From Caenorhabditis elegans (lineage: Eukaryota > Nematoda > Chromadorea > Rhabditida > Rhabditidae): DNA of 64,000 nt. The notes under the pieces are model-generated. The model was not told the DNA's origin and ran no database searches. It saw nothing but the letters and a program-made list of their open reading frames with translations. A program made the position numbers and the translations under genes. The DNA lies in contig NC_003281.10 of the NCBI RefSeq assembly GCF_000002985.6, forward strand, positions 1,054,001-1,118,000, written 5' to 3'. Below are positions 36,401 to 47,139 of the stretch, piece by piece. Positions within the stretch are counted from its first letter, which is position 1; the number at the start of each line of letters is the position of its first letter.

Positions 36401-39400
36401 GCAAATGTGCTCTATCGGTGATTTTGGGCCGAAAATTCCAAATTTTTGCAATAAAAACTGCGAAAATTTGGACTTTTTCGGCTTTTAATTGCTCACCGAG
36501 CACATTTGACCACTTTCCTGGGGAACCTCTGCCCAAATTTTGAAGAAACCGCTTATTTTGTCTACTTGGCCGCGAAAAAATTCGGCCACTATGCATTGGG
36601 CTCTAAATGCGATTTTGGGTTGAAAATTCGAAAAATTTGGAATTTTCCACTCCAAATAGCTATGTGGCCGAGTTTTTAGAAAACTCGGCCACCATCCATT
36701 CAAAAATTGAAACTTCCGTGGCAAATGTGCTCTATCGGTGATTTTGGGCCGAAAATTCCAAATTTTTGCAATAAAAACTGCGAAAATTTGGACTTTTTCG
36801 GCTTTTAATTGCTCACCGAGCACATTTGACCACTTTCCTGGGGAACCTCTGCCCAAATTTTGAAGAAACCGCTTATTTTGTCTACTTGGCCGCGAAAAAA
36901 TTCGGCCACTATGCATTGGGCTCTAAATGCGATTTTGGGTTGAAAATTCGAAAAATTTGGAATTTTCCACTCCAAATAGCTATGTGGCCGAGTTTTTAGA
37001 AAACTCGGCCACCATCCATTCAAAAATTTGCATTTCCGTGGCAAATGTGCTCTATCGGCTTTGGGATGAACATTGCAAATTTTTACATGAAAATTTGGAA
37101 TTTTCCACCCCGAATTGCTCACCGAGCACATTTGGCCACTTTCCCGGAGAACCTCTGCCCAATTTTTTGACAAAACCACTTATTTTACCTACGTGGCCGC
37201 GAAAAAACTCGGCCACTGTTCATTAGACTTCAATTGTTCTCTAAAAGCGATTTTGGGTTGAAAATTCCAAAAAATTTGGATTTTTCCACCTCAAATAGCT
37301 ACGTGGCCGAGTTTTTCGCAAAACTCGGCCACCATTCGTTTAAAAATTTGAAATTTCGTGGCAAAAGTGCTCTATCGGTGATTTTGGGCTGAAAATTCCA
37401 AATTTTTGCAATAAAAACTGCGAAAATTTGGACTTTTTCGGCTTTTAATTGCTCACCGGGAGCACATTTGACCACTTTCCCGGGGAACCTCTGCCCAAAT
37501 TTTCAAATTTTTCGGCCATTTTTGAAAACCTCGGCCACCACTCCAACTTTTTACAGGTTCGCGCGATTCGTCAACTATTCCTGGAGGGCACCGACCGTAT
37601 TCGCATAATTCCGATCGCCGAGCGATATCGGCTCGCTGGAATCGGAATGATGCCGTTCCCGGAGGGAGATAACCGTCTTCCGCACATCGTTTCGATGGTA
37701 TTGTACTGGGTTACTGTAGAAATACTGGGTTACTGTAGAAAAGTGGAAAAATCTAGTTTTCTACGAAAAAAAATCACTAATTTAGAGTAAAAATACGCAT
37801 AATACGCCCAAAAATGTACGGAGCCATTAAAGGGGTGTGGCCCATTTCGAATAACTGGCAAATGTGCTCTATCGGCGATTTTAGGTCGAGAATTCCGAAG
37901 GAAAATCCTGAAAAAATTAACCAATTTTACTCAGAAAACTGCAAAATTTTCAGTTTTTCTCGCAAAACAGTGCTAAACTCTCAGATTAAAATTCAATTTT
38001 CCGTGGCAAATGTGCTCTATCGGTGATTTTGGTGTGAAAATTCCAAATTTTCGCATTAAAAACTGCAAAAATTTGGAATTTTCCACCCGAAATTGCTCAC
38101 AGGAGCACATTTGACCACTTTCCCGGGAAACCTCTGCCCAAATTTTGATTTTTAGAAAAAATTCGACAAAATTTTGTAAAATTTCAATTTCATTTCGTAT
38201 TGGTCGAAAACTGCATTTTTAGGGCTAAAAATCACCAAAAATTCGAAAAAGGGGGATGAAAACTGGATTTTTGGCTTAAAAGTAGAAAAACACACTGAAA
38301 ATTCTAATTTTCTGGGTAAGAAAGTGCGCCCCACCGATAATTCATGAAAAGTGTTTGAAATATTGCGTAATTTTATTGGAAAAATTCGAAATTCACTAAA
38401 AATTTCGGAAAACTCTCAACATTTCCGATTTTCTGATCATTAAAAAAAAACTCCGTGGCAAATGTGCTCTATCGGTGATTTTAGGTTGAAAATTTCAAAT
38501 TTTTGCATTAAAAACTGCCAAAATTTGGAATTTTTCGACTTTTAATTGCTCACCGAGCACATTTGACCACTTTCCCGGGGAACCTCTGCCCAAATTTTCA
38601 TTTTTTCGCCAAAAAACTTGTAATTTAGGTGCTCAACAACGACGAGACTGACATGGAATACGTGCTGGACATTATCGATCCGGAATATGATGTTTGGCTC
38701 AAAATTTCCCATTGATTTTCACGGGAAAAATCGCATTTTTTGCAGAATTCGAATCTTCCGCAGGCATATATGGACGCCTGTGACGCTGCCTACCTACTCG
38801 TCGACACCCGGAACCCGGCTTCAATACTGTCGGCTCATCAGATTCATCGAAATATGAAACATGCTCAGCACATTCATGTATGGCTGGAAGCTCGGATTAA
38901 AACTAAATTTTTGGGGCCTAAAAATCTGAAAAAATCGGTTGAAAACTGAATTTTTAGGCCTAAAAATCTGAAAATGATCGGCTTAAAACTTAATTTTAGG
39001 CCTAAAAATCTGAAAAAAAAACGACTTAAACTGATTTTTAAGCCTAAAAATCTGAAAAAAAAATAGGCTTAAAATTGAATTTTAGGCCTAAAAGCCTGAA
39101 AAAATAGGCTTAAAATTGAATTTTAGGCCTAAAAATTTGAAAAAAAATCGGTTGAAAACTGAATTTTAGGCCTGAAAGCCTGAAAAAATGATCGGCTTAA
39201 AACTGATTTTTAGGCCTAAAAATCTGAAAACATCGGCCTAAAACTGATTTTCAGGCCTACAAGCCTGAAAAATAATAATTTTCTGGTTTTTAAAGAAAAA
39301 AGAGCGAATTTTCGAAATTTTCATCAATTTGCAGCCGGAAAACCTTAAAAAACCATGAAAACGTGGATTTTAGCCAATTTTCAAGAAAATTATCAATAGA

Positions 39401-40801
39401 GCGCACTTTCATCACAGGAATTTTCCAATTTTTCGGTTTTTGAGTGAAAATGACTGAATTTTTGCGAATTTTGAACTGAATTTCAAAAATCCTATAATTT
39501 TAGACATTTTCACCCTCAAAACCCCTAAAAAATTAGAAAATTCGAACATTTCTGTAGTGTAAGTGCGCCCTAATGATAATCTCCTCAAAAATTGGCTAAA
39601 TCCAAGGTTTTCATCGATTTTTTGAGGTTTTTAGGCTAAAAATTGATGAAAAATCCAAATTTTATCTAGAAAATCCTGGAAAATACGGTTTTCCACCATG
39701 GAAACTTGGGTTTTAGCCACTTTTGAACAAATTCTCATTGGAGCGCACTTTCATCATAGAAATTTTCAATTTTGTGAATTTTCTGGTTTTTGGAGTGAAA
39801 GTGGCTGAATTTTGGCGAGTTTGAGCGATTTTTACCTCAAAAATTTCAAATAATCGCCAAAAAAAAACCTTTAAAAATTCAAAAATTCGAAGTTTCCGGT
39901 GATGTTCGAATTTTTGAATTTTTAAAGGTTTTTTTTGGCGACTATTTGAAATTTTAGAGAAAAAATGGCTGAAACTCGCCAAATTTCAGTCAATTTAACT
40001 CCAAAAACCAGAAATTTCACAAAATTGAAAATTTCTATGATGAAAGTGCGCCCTAATGATAATCTATTCAAAAATCGGCAAAAATCCACGTTTTTATCGA
40101 TTTTTTGAGATTTTTAGGCCAAAAATTGATGAAAAATTTGAAAATTCACGTATTTTATCGATTTTTTGAGGTTTTTAGGCCAAAAATTGATGAAAAGTTT
40201 GAATTTTTCACTTTCTTCGAATTTTAGGTGCAATGTGAAATGCTTATGAACGTCCCATCGGAGGCTTCAGGCCAAACACGTGTACTTTCTGCAAATGCAC
40301 TCGAAACTACGATGAAAACGATACCGATTCGTGATGTGTGTGCTAATCAACTGGATAAAGGAGTCGTGGAAGAGGTTTCGTCGACGGCCGGCCGCCGAAA
40401 AAATGGAAAAAATCGATATTTTTCAGTGAAAAAACGGGAAAAATTGATGGGAAATCAAGAAATTACAGGCTTTTTCATTGAAAAGATCGATTTTTGCCGG
40501 AAAATCGATAAAATACCGATTTTGCCATGAAAAAATCAATAAATTATCAATTTTCCACTCTAAAAAATCGATAAATTTTCGCTTTTTCTATTAAGAAATT
40601 AATAAATTATCGATTTTTGACCCAAAAAATCGATAAATTTCCAATTTTCCACTCAAAAATTCGATAAAATATCGATTTTTCACTCAAAAATTTCCCAATT
40701 TTTTGCAGATGCTCCTCTCAATTTGTGAACGTGTAACGACCGCCCGTAATCCTCAAACTCCCACGTCATCACCCATTGCCACGTCATCATCACCGTCATA
40801 G
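27409..40801 (+). CDS. par-2: PAR-2 polarity protein: RING finger plus P-loop, 11 exons
   Basis: Exons: 27409-27519, 27633-27716, 28994-29131, 30062-30133, 30337-30461, 33785-34565, 37557-37697, 38629-38691, 38746-38877, 40228-40374, 40709-40801. All junctions are GT/AG, the frame is continuous and the product is 628 aa, the length I remember for PAR-2. PAR-2 marks the posterior cortex of the one-cell embryo and opposes PAR-3/PAR-6/PKC-3. The RING finger spans Cys56 to Cys93 (CPLC; CGHSYC; CVIC). A basic Ser-rich region follows (Arg163, Arg183-185, GRRSERF with Ser241), matching published microtubule-binding and PKC-3 sites. A P-loop, GHSGAGKT, lies at 428-435, exactly at the end of exon 6. 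Introns 2, 3, 5, 6 and 9 are large and full of repeats. The ATG lies 8 nt after a 'ttttcag' acceptor. Confidence 0.96.
27960..28990. repeat. About 40-bp tandem repeats, par-2 intron 2
   Basis: About 25 degenerate copies of a unit like 'ggatttttacaatttttagc' plus 'tcaaaaaccccaatttttc'. They fill the intron 27717-28993 right up to the acceptor of the second RING exon. Confidence 0.75.
29150..30055. repeat. Low-complexity intronic repeats, par-2 intron 3
   Basis: Degenerate 'cgaaaaactcaattttaatc' and 'aaatcccgattttcagcta' units fill the intron 29132-30061. No gene signal. Confidence 0.55.
30470..32140. repeat. Low-complexity repeats in par-2 intron 5
   Basis: Two near-copies of a roughly 280-bp block ('gaaaaattcgatttttcagt' near 30610 and 30880) are followed by ttttc/ccga-rich degenerate repeats at 31330-32140. 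The open frames here are driven by Phe, Ser and Ile and are not coding. Confidence 0.55.
32159..32611 (+). CDS. Basic coiled-coil ORF inside par-2 intron 5: alternative last exon or nested gene
   Basis: A 150-aa reading frame in ordinary coding composition, very unlike the surrounding repeats. It starts at MSHKRYT, 10 nt after a good acceptor (atttccag, AG at 32147-32148). The protein is mostly charged helix: Met/Glu/Lys-rich coiled coil at about 25-110, a basic cluster (QKKRRRK), then an acidic tail (EEEVEEDQMED) ending GCSGY. A poly(A) signal follows at 32649-32654. If par-2 exon 5 (ending at 30461, phase 2) is spliced to 32149, the frame is kept and gives R-K-P-P-M-S-H-K. That would be a RING protein ending here, without the P-loop region. 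Otherwise it is a separate nested gene on the same strand. I recognise no family. Confidence 0.65.
   Translation: MSHKRYTIDEASEVMKSFNQQKYVDLRESSVESDRMLEEMLEKQKQLVWKSVRIARISREKDRAEKTETLMEEVRFFWSIEMQCRHAVEDWKRRKRENDRKRRTDKVVTETLVQKKRRRKVEEEVEEDQMEDRNEDRDEEFDHGEGCSGY
32649..32654 (+). terminator. Poly(A) signal AATAAA after the intron-5 ORF
   Basis: AATAAA lies 38 nt after the stop codon at 32609-32611, inside par-2 intron 5. It supports a real 3' end here. Confidence 0.6.
33055..33765. repeat. Palindromic 'ggcaaatgtgctctatcgg' elements before par-2 exon 6
   Basis: Two to three copies of the palindromic family in opposing arrangement (33243-33420 and 33600-33757). Between them, 33410-33600 is nearly the reverse complement of 14517-14670 in uaf-1. 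The end of the second copy lies 30 bp from the exon 6 acceptor. Confidence 0.7.
34681..37020. repeat. Seven-copy 320-bp near-perfect tandem array in par-2 intron 6
   Basis: Unit starts ('ctctaaatgcgattttgggt') fall at exactly 34681, 35001, 35321, 35641, 35961, 36281 and 36601, and an eighth partial unit starts at 36921. The only variant I can see is one base, 30 nt into the unit: T in units 1, 2, 4, 5 and 6, and G in 3, 7 and 8. Each unit contains a palindromic element of the 'ggcaaatgtgctctatcgg' family and a hairpin 'gtggccgag-ttt-tagaaaactcggccac'. Diverged copies flank the array (34600-34680 and 37021-37500). It lies directly behind the P-loop exon, in the intron 34566-37556. Confidence 0.95.
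37850..38600. repeat. More palindromic elements, par-2 intron 7
   Basis: Copies or halves of the same palindromic family near 37855-37895, 38000-38145 and 38455-38600. They are separated by AT-rich sequence, all within the intron 37698-38628. Confidence 0.65.
38935..40200. repeat. Tandem repeats in par-2 intron 9
   Basis: First, about eight copies of a unit like 'ttttaggcctaaaaatctga' plus 'aaaaatcggcttaaaactga' (38935-39275). Then three longer blocks sharing 'gcgcactttcatca' or 'gaaagtgcgcc' and 'cgattttttgaggtttttag' (39390-40190), partly inverted to one another. All lie in the intron 38878-40227. Confidence 0.7.
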
Positions 40802-41100
40802 AGGATTACGGTAGCACTACAGTACCCCGCAGCCCCGCCCACGCAAAGAAAATGTGTTTAAATATTCTATTCTATTTCTATTTTTATTTATGATATTTAT
40901 CGATTTTTTTCTTCCTATTTATATATTTTTTTAATTGATTTTTCGCGCCTCCCCCACGAATTTTAAGCATTTTTTTTGTACTACGGTAGTTTTAGCCACC
41001 ACGACCCCATTTTTCACGTTATTTTTTCTGTCTGTGTGTGTGCGCCTTTAAAATTAGAGATAAAATTGATTGTATTACTAGATTTTTTTGGCGATTTTTT
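40802..41100 (+). other. par-2 3' UTR and flank
   Basis: Non-repetitive sequence after the par-2 stop, with U-rich runs typical of a regulated maternal 3' UTR. I see no unambiguous AATAAA. Candidate 3' ends lie in the AT-rich stretch 40860-41090. Confidence 0.45.
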
Positions 41101-41104
41101 TTCT

Positions 41105-42600
41105 AATTTTCGGCCAAATTTTGGCCAATTTTCGTGAAGTTTTGCCCAATTTTCGGCAACTTTCGACAAATTTTTGGCCATTTATCGACTAATTTCGACT
41201 AGTTTTCGGCCCAATTTCGACCAAAATTCCGGCAGCTTTTGGCAATTTTGGCCCAATTTTCGGCTATTTTTCGGCCAATTTTCGACCAATTTTCGACTAT
41301 CTTTCGGCAACCAAAATTGAACATTTCGACTAATTTTCGACCGAATTCCGGCAGCTTTTGCCCGAATTTCGACAATTTTCGACCAATTTTCGATAACTTT
41401 TGACTAACTATCGGCCAAATTTAAAGAAATTTTGTCAATTTTCGACTAATTTTCGATCTACTTTTGGCAAATTTCGACAATTTTTGGTCAACTTTCGGCG
41501 ATTTTCGACCCTATCTTTCTACTAACTTTCGGCCAAATTTGGCTACTTTCGACCACTTTTCGACCAATTTTCGACTAATTTTCGGCAAATTTTCGACCAA
41601 AATTCTGGCAGCTTTTGCCAGTTTTGGCCCAATTTTCGGCCAACTTTCGGCGATTTTTGGCTGATATTCAACCAATTTTCTACTAATTTTCGGCAAATTT
41701 TCGACCAAAATTCCGGCAGCTTTTGCCAGTTTTGGCCCAATTTTTGGCCAACTTTCGGCGATTTTTGGCTGATATTCGACCAATTTTCGATTAATTTTCG
41801 ATCTACTTTTGGCAAATTTCGACGAAATTTCGACAGTTTTTGGTCAACTTTCGGCGATTTTCGACCCTATCTTTCTACTAACTTTCGGCCAAATTTGGCT
41901 ACTTTCGACCACTTTTCGACTAATTTTCGGCAAATTTTCGACCAAAATTCCGGCAGCTTTTGCCAGTTTTGGCCCAATTTTTGGCCAACTTTCGGCGATT
42001 TTTGGCTGATATTCGACCAATTTTCGATTAATTTTCGATCTACTTTTGGCAAATTTCGAAGAAATTTCGACAGTTTTTGGTCAACTTTCGGCGATTTTCG
42101 ACCCTATCTTTCTACTAACTTTCGGCCAAATTTGGCTACTTTCGACCACTTTTCGACTAATTTTCGGCAAATTTTCGACCAAAATTCCGGCAGCTTTTGC
42201 CAGTTTTGGCCCAATTTTCGGCCAACTTTCGGCGATTTTTGGCTGATATTCGACCAATTTTCGATTAATTTTCGATCTACTTTTGGCAAATTTCGACGAA
42301 ATTTCGACAGTTTTTGGTCAACTTTCGGCGATTTTCGACCCTATCTTTCTACTAACTTTCGGCCAAATTTGGCTACTTTCGACCACTTTTCGACCAATTT
42401 TCGACTAATTTTCGGCAAATTTTCGACCAAAATTCCGGCAGCTTTTGCTAATTTTGGTCCAATTTTCAACCTACTTACGGCCAATTTGCAACCAATTTTC
42501 GACCAAATTTCGGTCCAATTTTCAACCAACTTTCGGTCCAACTTTCGACAAACTTTCGACTAAAATTCGACCAAATTTCGTCAAAACCCCACGACAAAAA
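41105..42600. repeat. Minisatellite with 237-bp higher-order unit downstream of par-2
   Basis: Short 'ccaattttcgac' and 'tttcggccaactttcggcg' units are organised into a 237-bp higher-order repeat, clearest from about 41800 to 42440. The string 'gaaatttcgacagtttttgg' returns at 237-bp steps from about 41824. Because the short unit is close to a multiple of three, long open frames (up to 222 codons) appear on the plus strand. They are artefacts. Confidence 0.85.
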
Positions 42601-43330
42601 CGGTTTTTGCAGAAATAGAGGGAGAAGCATTTGAAAAAGGTGAAAGTGCGTAGGCCCCGTAGTCGGGCGTCGTATTGTCTTCAGATTTCGGACACCGATT
42701 GTCCGGGAATTTGGGCCCCCGCGCGCGCGCGAGATTATGATCTTTTTTGGATTTCCTCCTAAAAGACGGTTTGTTGTTGAAATTTCGGAACACATGAAGC
42801 GCCCCGCTTACTTTTTATAGCTTTCTTATAACTTTTTGATTAATTTTTGTTATTTTTTTCATTTTTTTAAAAAATTCCTTACACTTTGTCGGGCTATATC
42901 TCTGTTACTTTTGATTTTTTCAAAAAAATTTCAACTGATAAAATATTCCTTAAATCTTGTTCTATAATATTGCAGTTCAACATTTTTTGATATCTTAAAA
43001 ATGGGCCAAGATATGAGCTGCCAAAGAGACATGGTGCTTCGATACTTTTTTGGAGCTTACATTAGGCTTATATCTCGGTTATCTTTGATTTTATCGAAAA
43101 ATGTTCAACTGGTAAAATATTTGTTAACCTTTTTTCTATAGTTTTGTAGTTGAAATTTTTTTGATATCTTAAAAAAGAACAAAGATATGATCTGAAAAAG
43201 CTGAAAAACTAAAAAAAAAAAATAGTCGGAATTCTGAATTTTTGGTTGCCCAGTTCCTAGGGCCGAGTTTTTCTGAAAATTAATAAAATTTGCATTTATG
43301 AATATCCTAGTTGCTGGGAAATTCCAAAAA
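42601..43330. other. Spacer with a CG-alternating run and a diverged tandem duplication
   Basis: A short GC-rich patch at 42640-42735 contains an alternating CG run (gcgcgcgcgcg). It is followed by a diverged direct duplication of about 175 bp ('atatctctgttacttttgat' near 42896; 'atatctcggttatctttgat' near 43071). No gene is recognised. Confidence 0.45.
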
Positions 43331-43339
43331 ACGTTGAAA

Positions 43340-44192
43340 TTCTAATTTTTGGTTACTAAAAATTGCCGAAATTGCCGAAAACCTGTTTTAAACTGCCAAA
43401 AGTTAGACCATTTCTTTCCAAAAGGTAAAAACTTTCATTCTTGACTATTTTTAAAAATTCAAAACAATATAATATTGCACATTTTCCGCTGATTTCAAAT
43501 ATATACTTTTTTTTTCTATACTTCCATTCCCCGCAAAGTTACACCGCCTAGACGTTTCCTAGTCCCGTTGGGTCTCCCTGCGCGGTAATTCTACAAAATA
43601 TGGCAGCTTGACATGTTCTCCCAATATTTTTTGTCGAAATTTGGTGACACAATATAGAAAAATATTTTTTGTATCTGAAAATAAACTTTATTTTACTTGA
43701 AACAGCTAAAAAATTTATTTAAAAAATAAAAATTTTCGAAAAAAAATTTTTTTTTTTAATAAATTTTCAAACTCACACAATTTTTAATAAATTGTTCAGT
43801 TGTTTCAAGTCAAGTAAAAATTATTTTCAGGTACAGAAAACATTTTTCTATATTGTGCCTTAAAATTTTAACAAAAAATATCGGGAGAACGTGTCAAGCT
43901 GCCAAATTTTGTAGAATTACCGCGCAAGGAGACCCAACGGGACTAGGAAACTTCTAGGCGGTGTAACTTTGCGGGGAATTGAAGTATAGAAAAACAAAGT
44001 ATATATTTGAAATCTGCGTAAAATGTGTAATTTCATATCATTTTGAATTTTAAGAAATAGTTAAGAATGAAACTTTTTACCTTTTGGGAAGAAATTAACA
44101 CCAATTTTCGCTAACTTTTGGAAGTTTTCACAGTTTTCAGCAGGTTTTTGGCAATTTCGGCAATTTTCAGCAACAAAAATTAAAATTTCAGC
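43340..44192. repeat. Large fold-back (inverted repeat) element
   Basis: Two arms of about 400 bp face each other around a short A/T centre near 43745-43765. Matching landmarks are 'gcaaagttacaccgcctaga' on the left (about 43540) and its complement 'ctaggcggtgtaactttgcg' on the right (about 43954), and 'ccaaaaggtaaaaa' at the left against 'tttttaccttttggg' at the right. There is no open frame of note. It resembles a non-autonomous fold-back transposon. Confidence 0.8.
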
Positions 44193-44199
44193 GTTTTTT

Positions 44200-45460
44200 G
44201 TACATATTGTAAAATTTAACCGGTCGGCGCTGCTCTTCAACGGGCAAGACGGGAAATTTGGTACATCCAGGCCACCTGCACTCCTACTACTTCCCAGAAC
44301 ACAATTTATTTGAATTATTAGCAGCAAACTTGGTACATTTTTGCCTTTTTTTGCCGACACATCGTCACCCCATAAAACCCTGCAAATCTGATGCCTACCG
44401 CTATCTACTTACTTTTTTTTCTTACCTTTTGTTGAAAATTGCCAATATTCCAATTTCTTGGTTGCCTAATTTCCCAAAAAATGCCGAAATACATTGTCCA
44501 GTTGCAGATAATTGCCAAAAATTCCATTTCGGTTGCCAAATTGCAAAAAGAAAACCGAATTGTGGGCATTTCCCAAAATTTTAATTTTTAGTTGCTGAAA
44601 AGTTGTCGAAAATTACCAAAAATCGAAAAAAAAAAGAAATGCGTGTATTGGGTTAGGCTTAGGCTTCTGCGTAATTATTTGCCAATAATTACAAAGTGTG
44701 GCCAATTTTCAAAAAAATTTCCAAAACTTTGAGTTTTGGAGTGCCCAAAGTTGCTGAAAATTTCCAAAAATTGCCGAAAAATGCCAAAATTCCAACTTTC
44801 GGTTGCCGAAAATTGGTCAAAAAAAAATTGATTTTCCAAAAAAAGGTTTCAAAGTTCAAAAGCATTACTTTTTTGAAATTATGTACATTACTAGTCATCA
44901 ATTCTACAACCTTCATTGCACACGTGTAAAGTCATAAAACTTGGAAGATGTGAGGTCAGGATAACCTCTCCTCCACACCGTTTTGGCAGTTATCTAATCC
45001 AAACTAATGATTTATGTTTGATTCCGTGTAGGGAGGAAAACGGATAGTTTTGGAGGTGTGAGAACACTTTTCACTTTTTCGCACATTCTCTTATGTAAAC
45101 TTTCAACTAATAAATTTGGTGAAGCCGGGGTTTTTCTTAACTTCTCCAAAAACTTGCAAGCCTCTAGCCGTATTGAAAAAGGCCAAAATTTCAAATTTTG
45201 GTTGTAAAGAAACTAAAAATTGCAGAAAATCTAATTTTTGGCTGTAAAAATTGCCGAAATTTTTGGTTTTATTGCCCAGTTTCAGTAATTTGCCTAAATT
45301 CAAATTTTTGGCTTCGGAGTTTCTGAAATGTTCAGAAATTCCAGCTTTAGTCCAAAAAAGATTTCAAAAAAGTTAAGATTTCACTGTTAAAAGTTATCGG
45401 ACATTCAGTTTTGTTCAAAAAATCGAAAATCACATTTTGGTTCTAAAAAACTGCTCAAAT
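44200..45460. other. Mostly unique intergenic sequence
   Basis: Two less AT-rich, non-repetitive islands stand out. 44215-44420 contains 'cataaaaccc' and C-rich text. 44930-45080 contains CACGTG near 44921 and a GTTATC site. The rest is degenerate 'aattgccgaaa' sequence. They could be enhancers or start regions of upstream exc-6 exons, but nothing here proves it. Confidence 0.35.
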
Positions 45461-45469
45461 TTTATTTTC

Positions 45470-45890
45470 TGGTTGCTCAGGCTCAGGCTCAGGCTTAGGC
45501 GTAGGGCTAGGTTTAAGGCTTAAGGCAAAGCATAGGCTTAGACTTAGACTTAAGCTTCTGATTAGGTTTAGCCTTAGGCTTAAGCTTAGGCTGATGCTGA
45601 GGCTTAGGCTGGCTCAGGCGTAGGCTTGGGCTTAGACTTAGGCTCAGGCTCAGGCTTAGGCTTAGGCTTAGGCTCAGGCTTAGGCTCAGGCTTAGGCTCA
45701 GGCTCAGGCTTAAGCTTAGGCTTAAGGTAAAGCATAGGCTTAGACTTAGACTTAAGCTTCGGATTAGGTTTACCCTTAGGCTTAAGCATAGGCTGAGGCT
45801 GAGGCTTAGGCTTAGGCTCAGGCTTAGGCGTAGGTTTAGGTTTTGGATTAGGCTTAGGCTTAGGCTTAGGCTAAGGTTTAGCCTAATCCC
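45470..45890. repeat. Interstitial telomere-like tract (TTAGGC)n, degenerate
   Basis: About 400 bp of TTAGGC and variants (CTCAGGC, TTAAGC, GTAGGC), including runs such as 'ggcttaggcttaggcttagg'. TTAGGC is the C. elegans telomere repeat. The tract is internal and diverged. Confidence 0.9.
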
Positions 45891-46194
45891 AATTGTCGTC
45901 GTAAAATATTTTCGATAACCTAATTGTTAATTTCCGAATACTAAAATTTCCTACATCCAATTTTGTGCTGCCAAAATCTCCGAAATTGGCCGAATGTATA
46001 ACCAAATGAATTATTTTTCCATTTTTTTCCTAGCTAGTAGCTAAATAGCTAAAGGTAAATATTATCGTATATTTCAGTACGAAGTGGCAAAAATAAGCTA
46101 ACTCTACCCTTGCCTTTTTATCTGAATGCTCAGATTTCTGGCCTAAAAAAGCCTATTTTTACGCCAAAAATCTGCAAAAAATTCGCCTCCAAAA

Positions 46195-46440
46195 CCGTAC
46201 TCGTTCATGTTCATAAAGATGATTCATTCATATATATATTTGCTTACTATTCCCTCCCCAACTACTCGATTGTCTTTTCCCGCCGCCCCATTCGAATAGT
46301 GCATTCTTCCGCTTTTATGGTTCTTCTTCTTCTTCGTCTTCTTCTTCGTACTCCTACCTCGTTTTATTCCTGCGTCGTAGTTTTCTTGAAAATTGAAAAC
46401 GGCCCAAAATTTCAAGCCAATTTCAAGCCAAGCTAGCTAG
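46195..46440. promoter_or_regulatory. Promoter-like unique island with CTT-rich tract
   Basis: Non-repetitive, pyrimidine-rich sequence with a (TTC)n-type run at 46320-46350 and a small AT microsatellite (atatatat). Its composition fits an upstream control region, possibly for exc-6. The role is inferred. Confidence 0.3.
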
Positions 46441-46493
46441 CACCTGTGAGCCATTTTCCATGTCAATATCGGCTTATCGAAAATTGAGAAACT

Positions 46494-46722
46494 TTGCTTT
46501 TTTGGGCTGAAAAAATGTTCCAAAATGTTCCAAAATTACCAAATTTCGTAATGAGACATTCTGAAAAATTCACAAAAAAAAAAGTTACGGCCGCTCAAAG
46601 TTTTGTAAAAAATGGTCTATTTTTTCCAAAACTTTGAGAGGCCATCACTTTTTTTGGGACATTTTCAGAATGTCTCATTACAAAATTTGGTAATTTTGGA
46701 ACATTTTGGGCCAAAAAACCCT
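46494..46722. repeat. Fold-back element, about 230 bp
   Basis: 'gttccaaaattaccaaattt' at the left pairs with 'aaatttggtaattttggaac' at the right. 'aatgagacattctgaaaa' pairs with 'ttttcagaatgtctcatt'. 'ctcaaagttttg' and 'caaaactttgag' form the centre. It is an almost perfect palindrome with no coding content. Confidence 0.85.
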
Positions 46723-46769
46723 TTTCCAACAACTTTGTGAGCCATTTCCCATGTCAAATTCCAATTTTT

Positions 46770-47010
46770 TCCTGAATTTTCTTCTTCAAGCCTCCTCGGC
46801 CGGTTACGGGATGCATCATAAATTTTTGGGGTTGTTGTACAATATTCCAATGATATAATAATATCGTCATATTAATGTTTATATATGAATTCAACAAACA
46901 AATATGATTCAATAGATGCGACGGCGGCTTCTCCTTCTTCTCCTTTTTTCCGTCCATTTTCCGACACGTTACCCAATTTTTCTGACCAGTACGCCTAGGC
47001 GTTAAAAGCA
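46770..47010. promoter_or_regulatory. Second promoter-like unique island
   Basis: Unique sequence with several AT-rich homeobox-like strings (ttaatg, atattaat) and a C/T-rich tract near 46925-46965. No gene start follows closely. Possible enhancer. Confidence 0.25.
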
Positions 47011-47139
47011 GGTGGCCTGCAGCTGTGCGGTCATTCTAGTTGAAAAACATTCCACTACGTTTTGAGGGAATTTTTATTAAAACGGACTCACTTGAGCAGT
47101 CTACGATGACACATTTTTCACGAAATTTCACTTTTCAAA

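Noticed and set aside
34709..37179. Repeated 95- and 143-codon open frames on the minus strand
   Set aside because: They are copies of the 320-bp intronic array. The 143-codon version exists only where the T/G variant removes a stop. Since 320 is not a multiple of three, no continuous protein exists.
41895..42563. 222-codon plus-strand open frame
   Set aside because: Encoded by the 237-bp minisatellite. The residues simply repeat with the DNA unit, and there are no splice, start or domain features.
45604..45789. Pro/Lys/Glu-rich minus-strand open frame
   Set aside because: Direct translation of degenerate telomere repeats (GCCTAA with variants).
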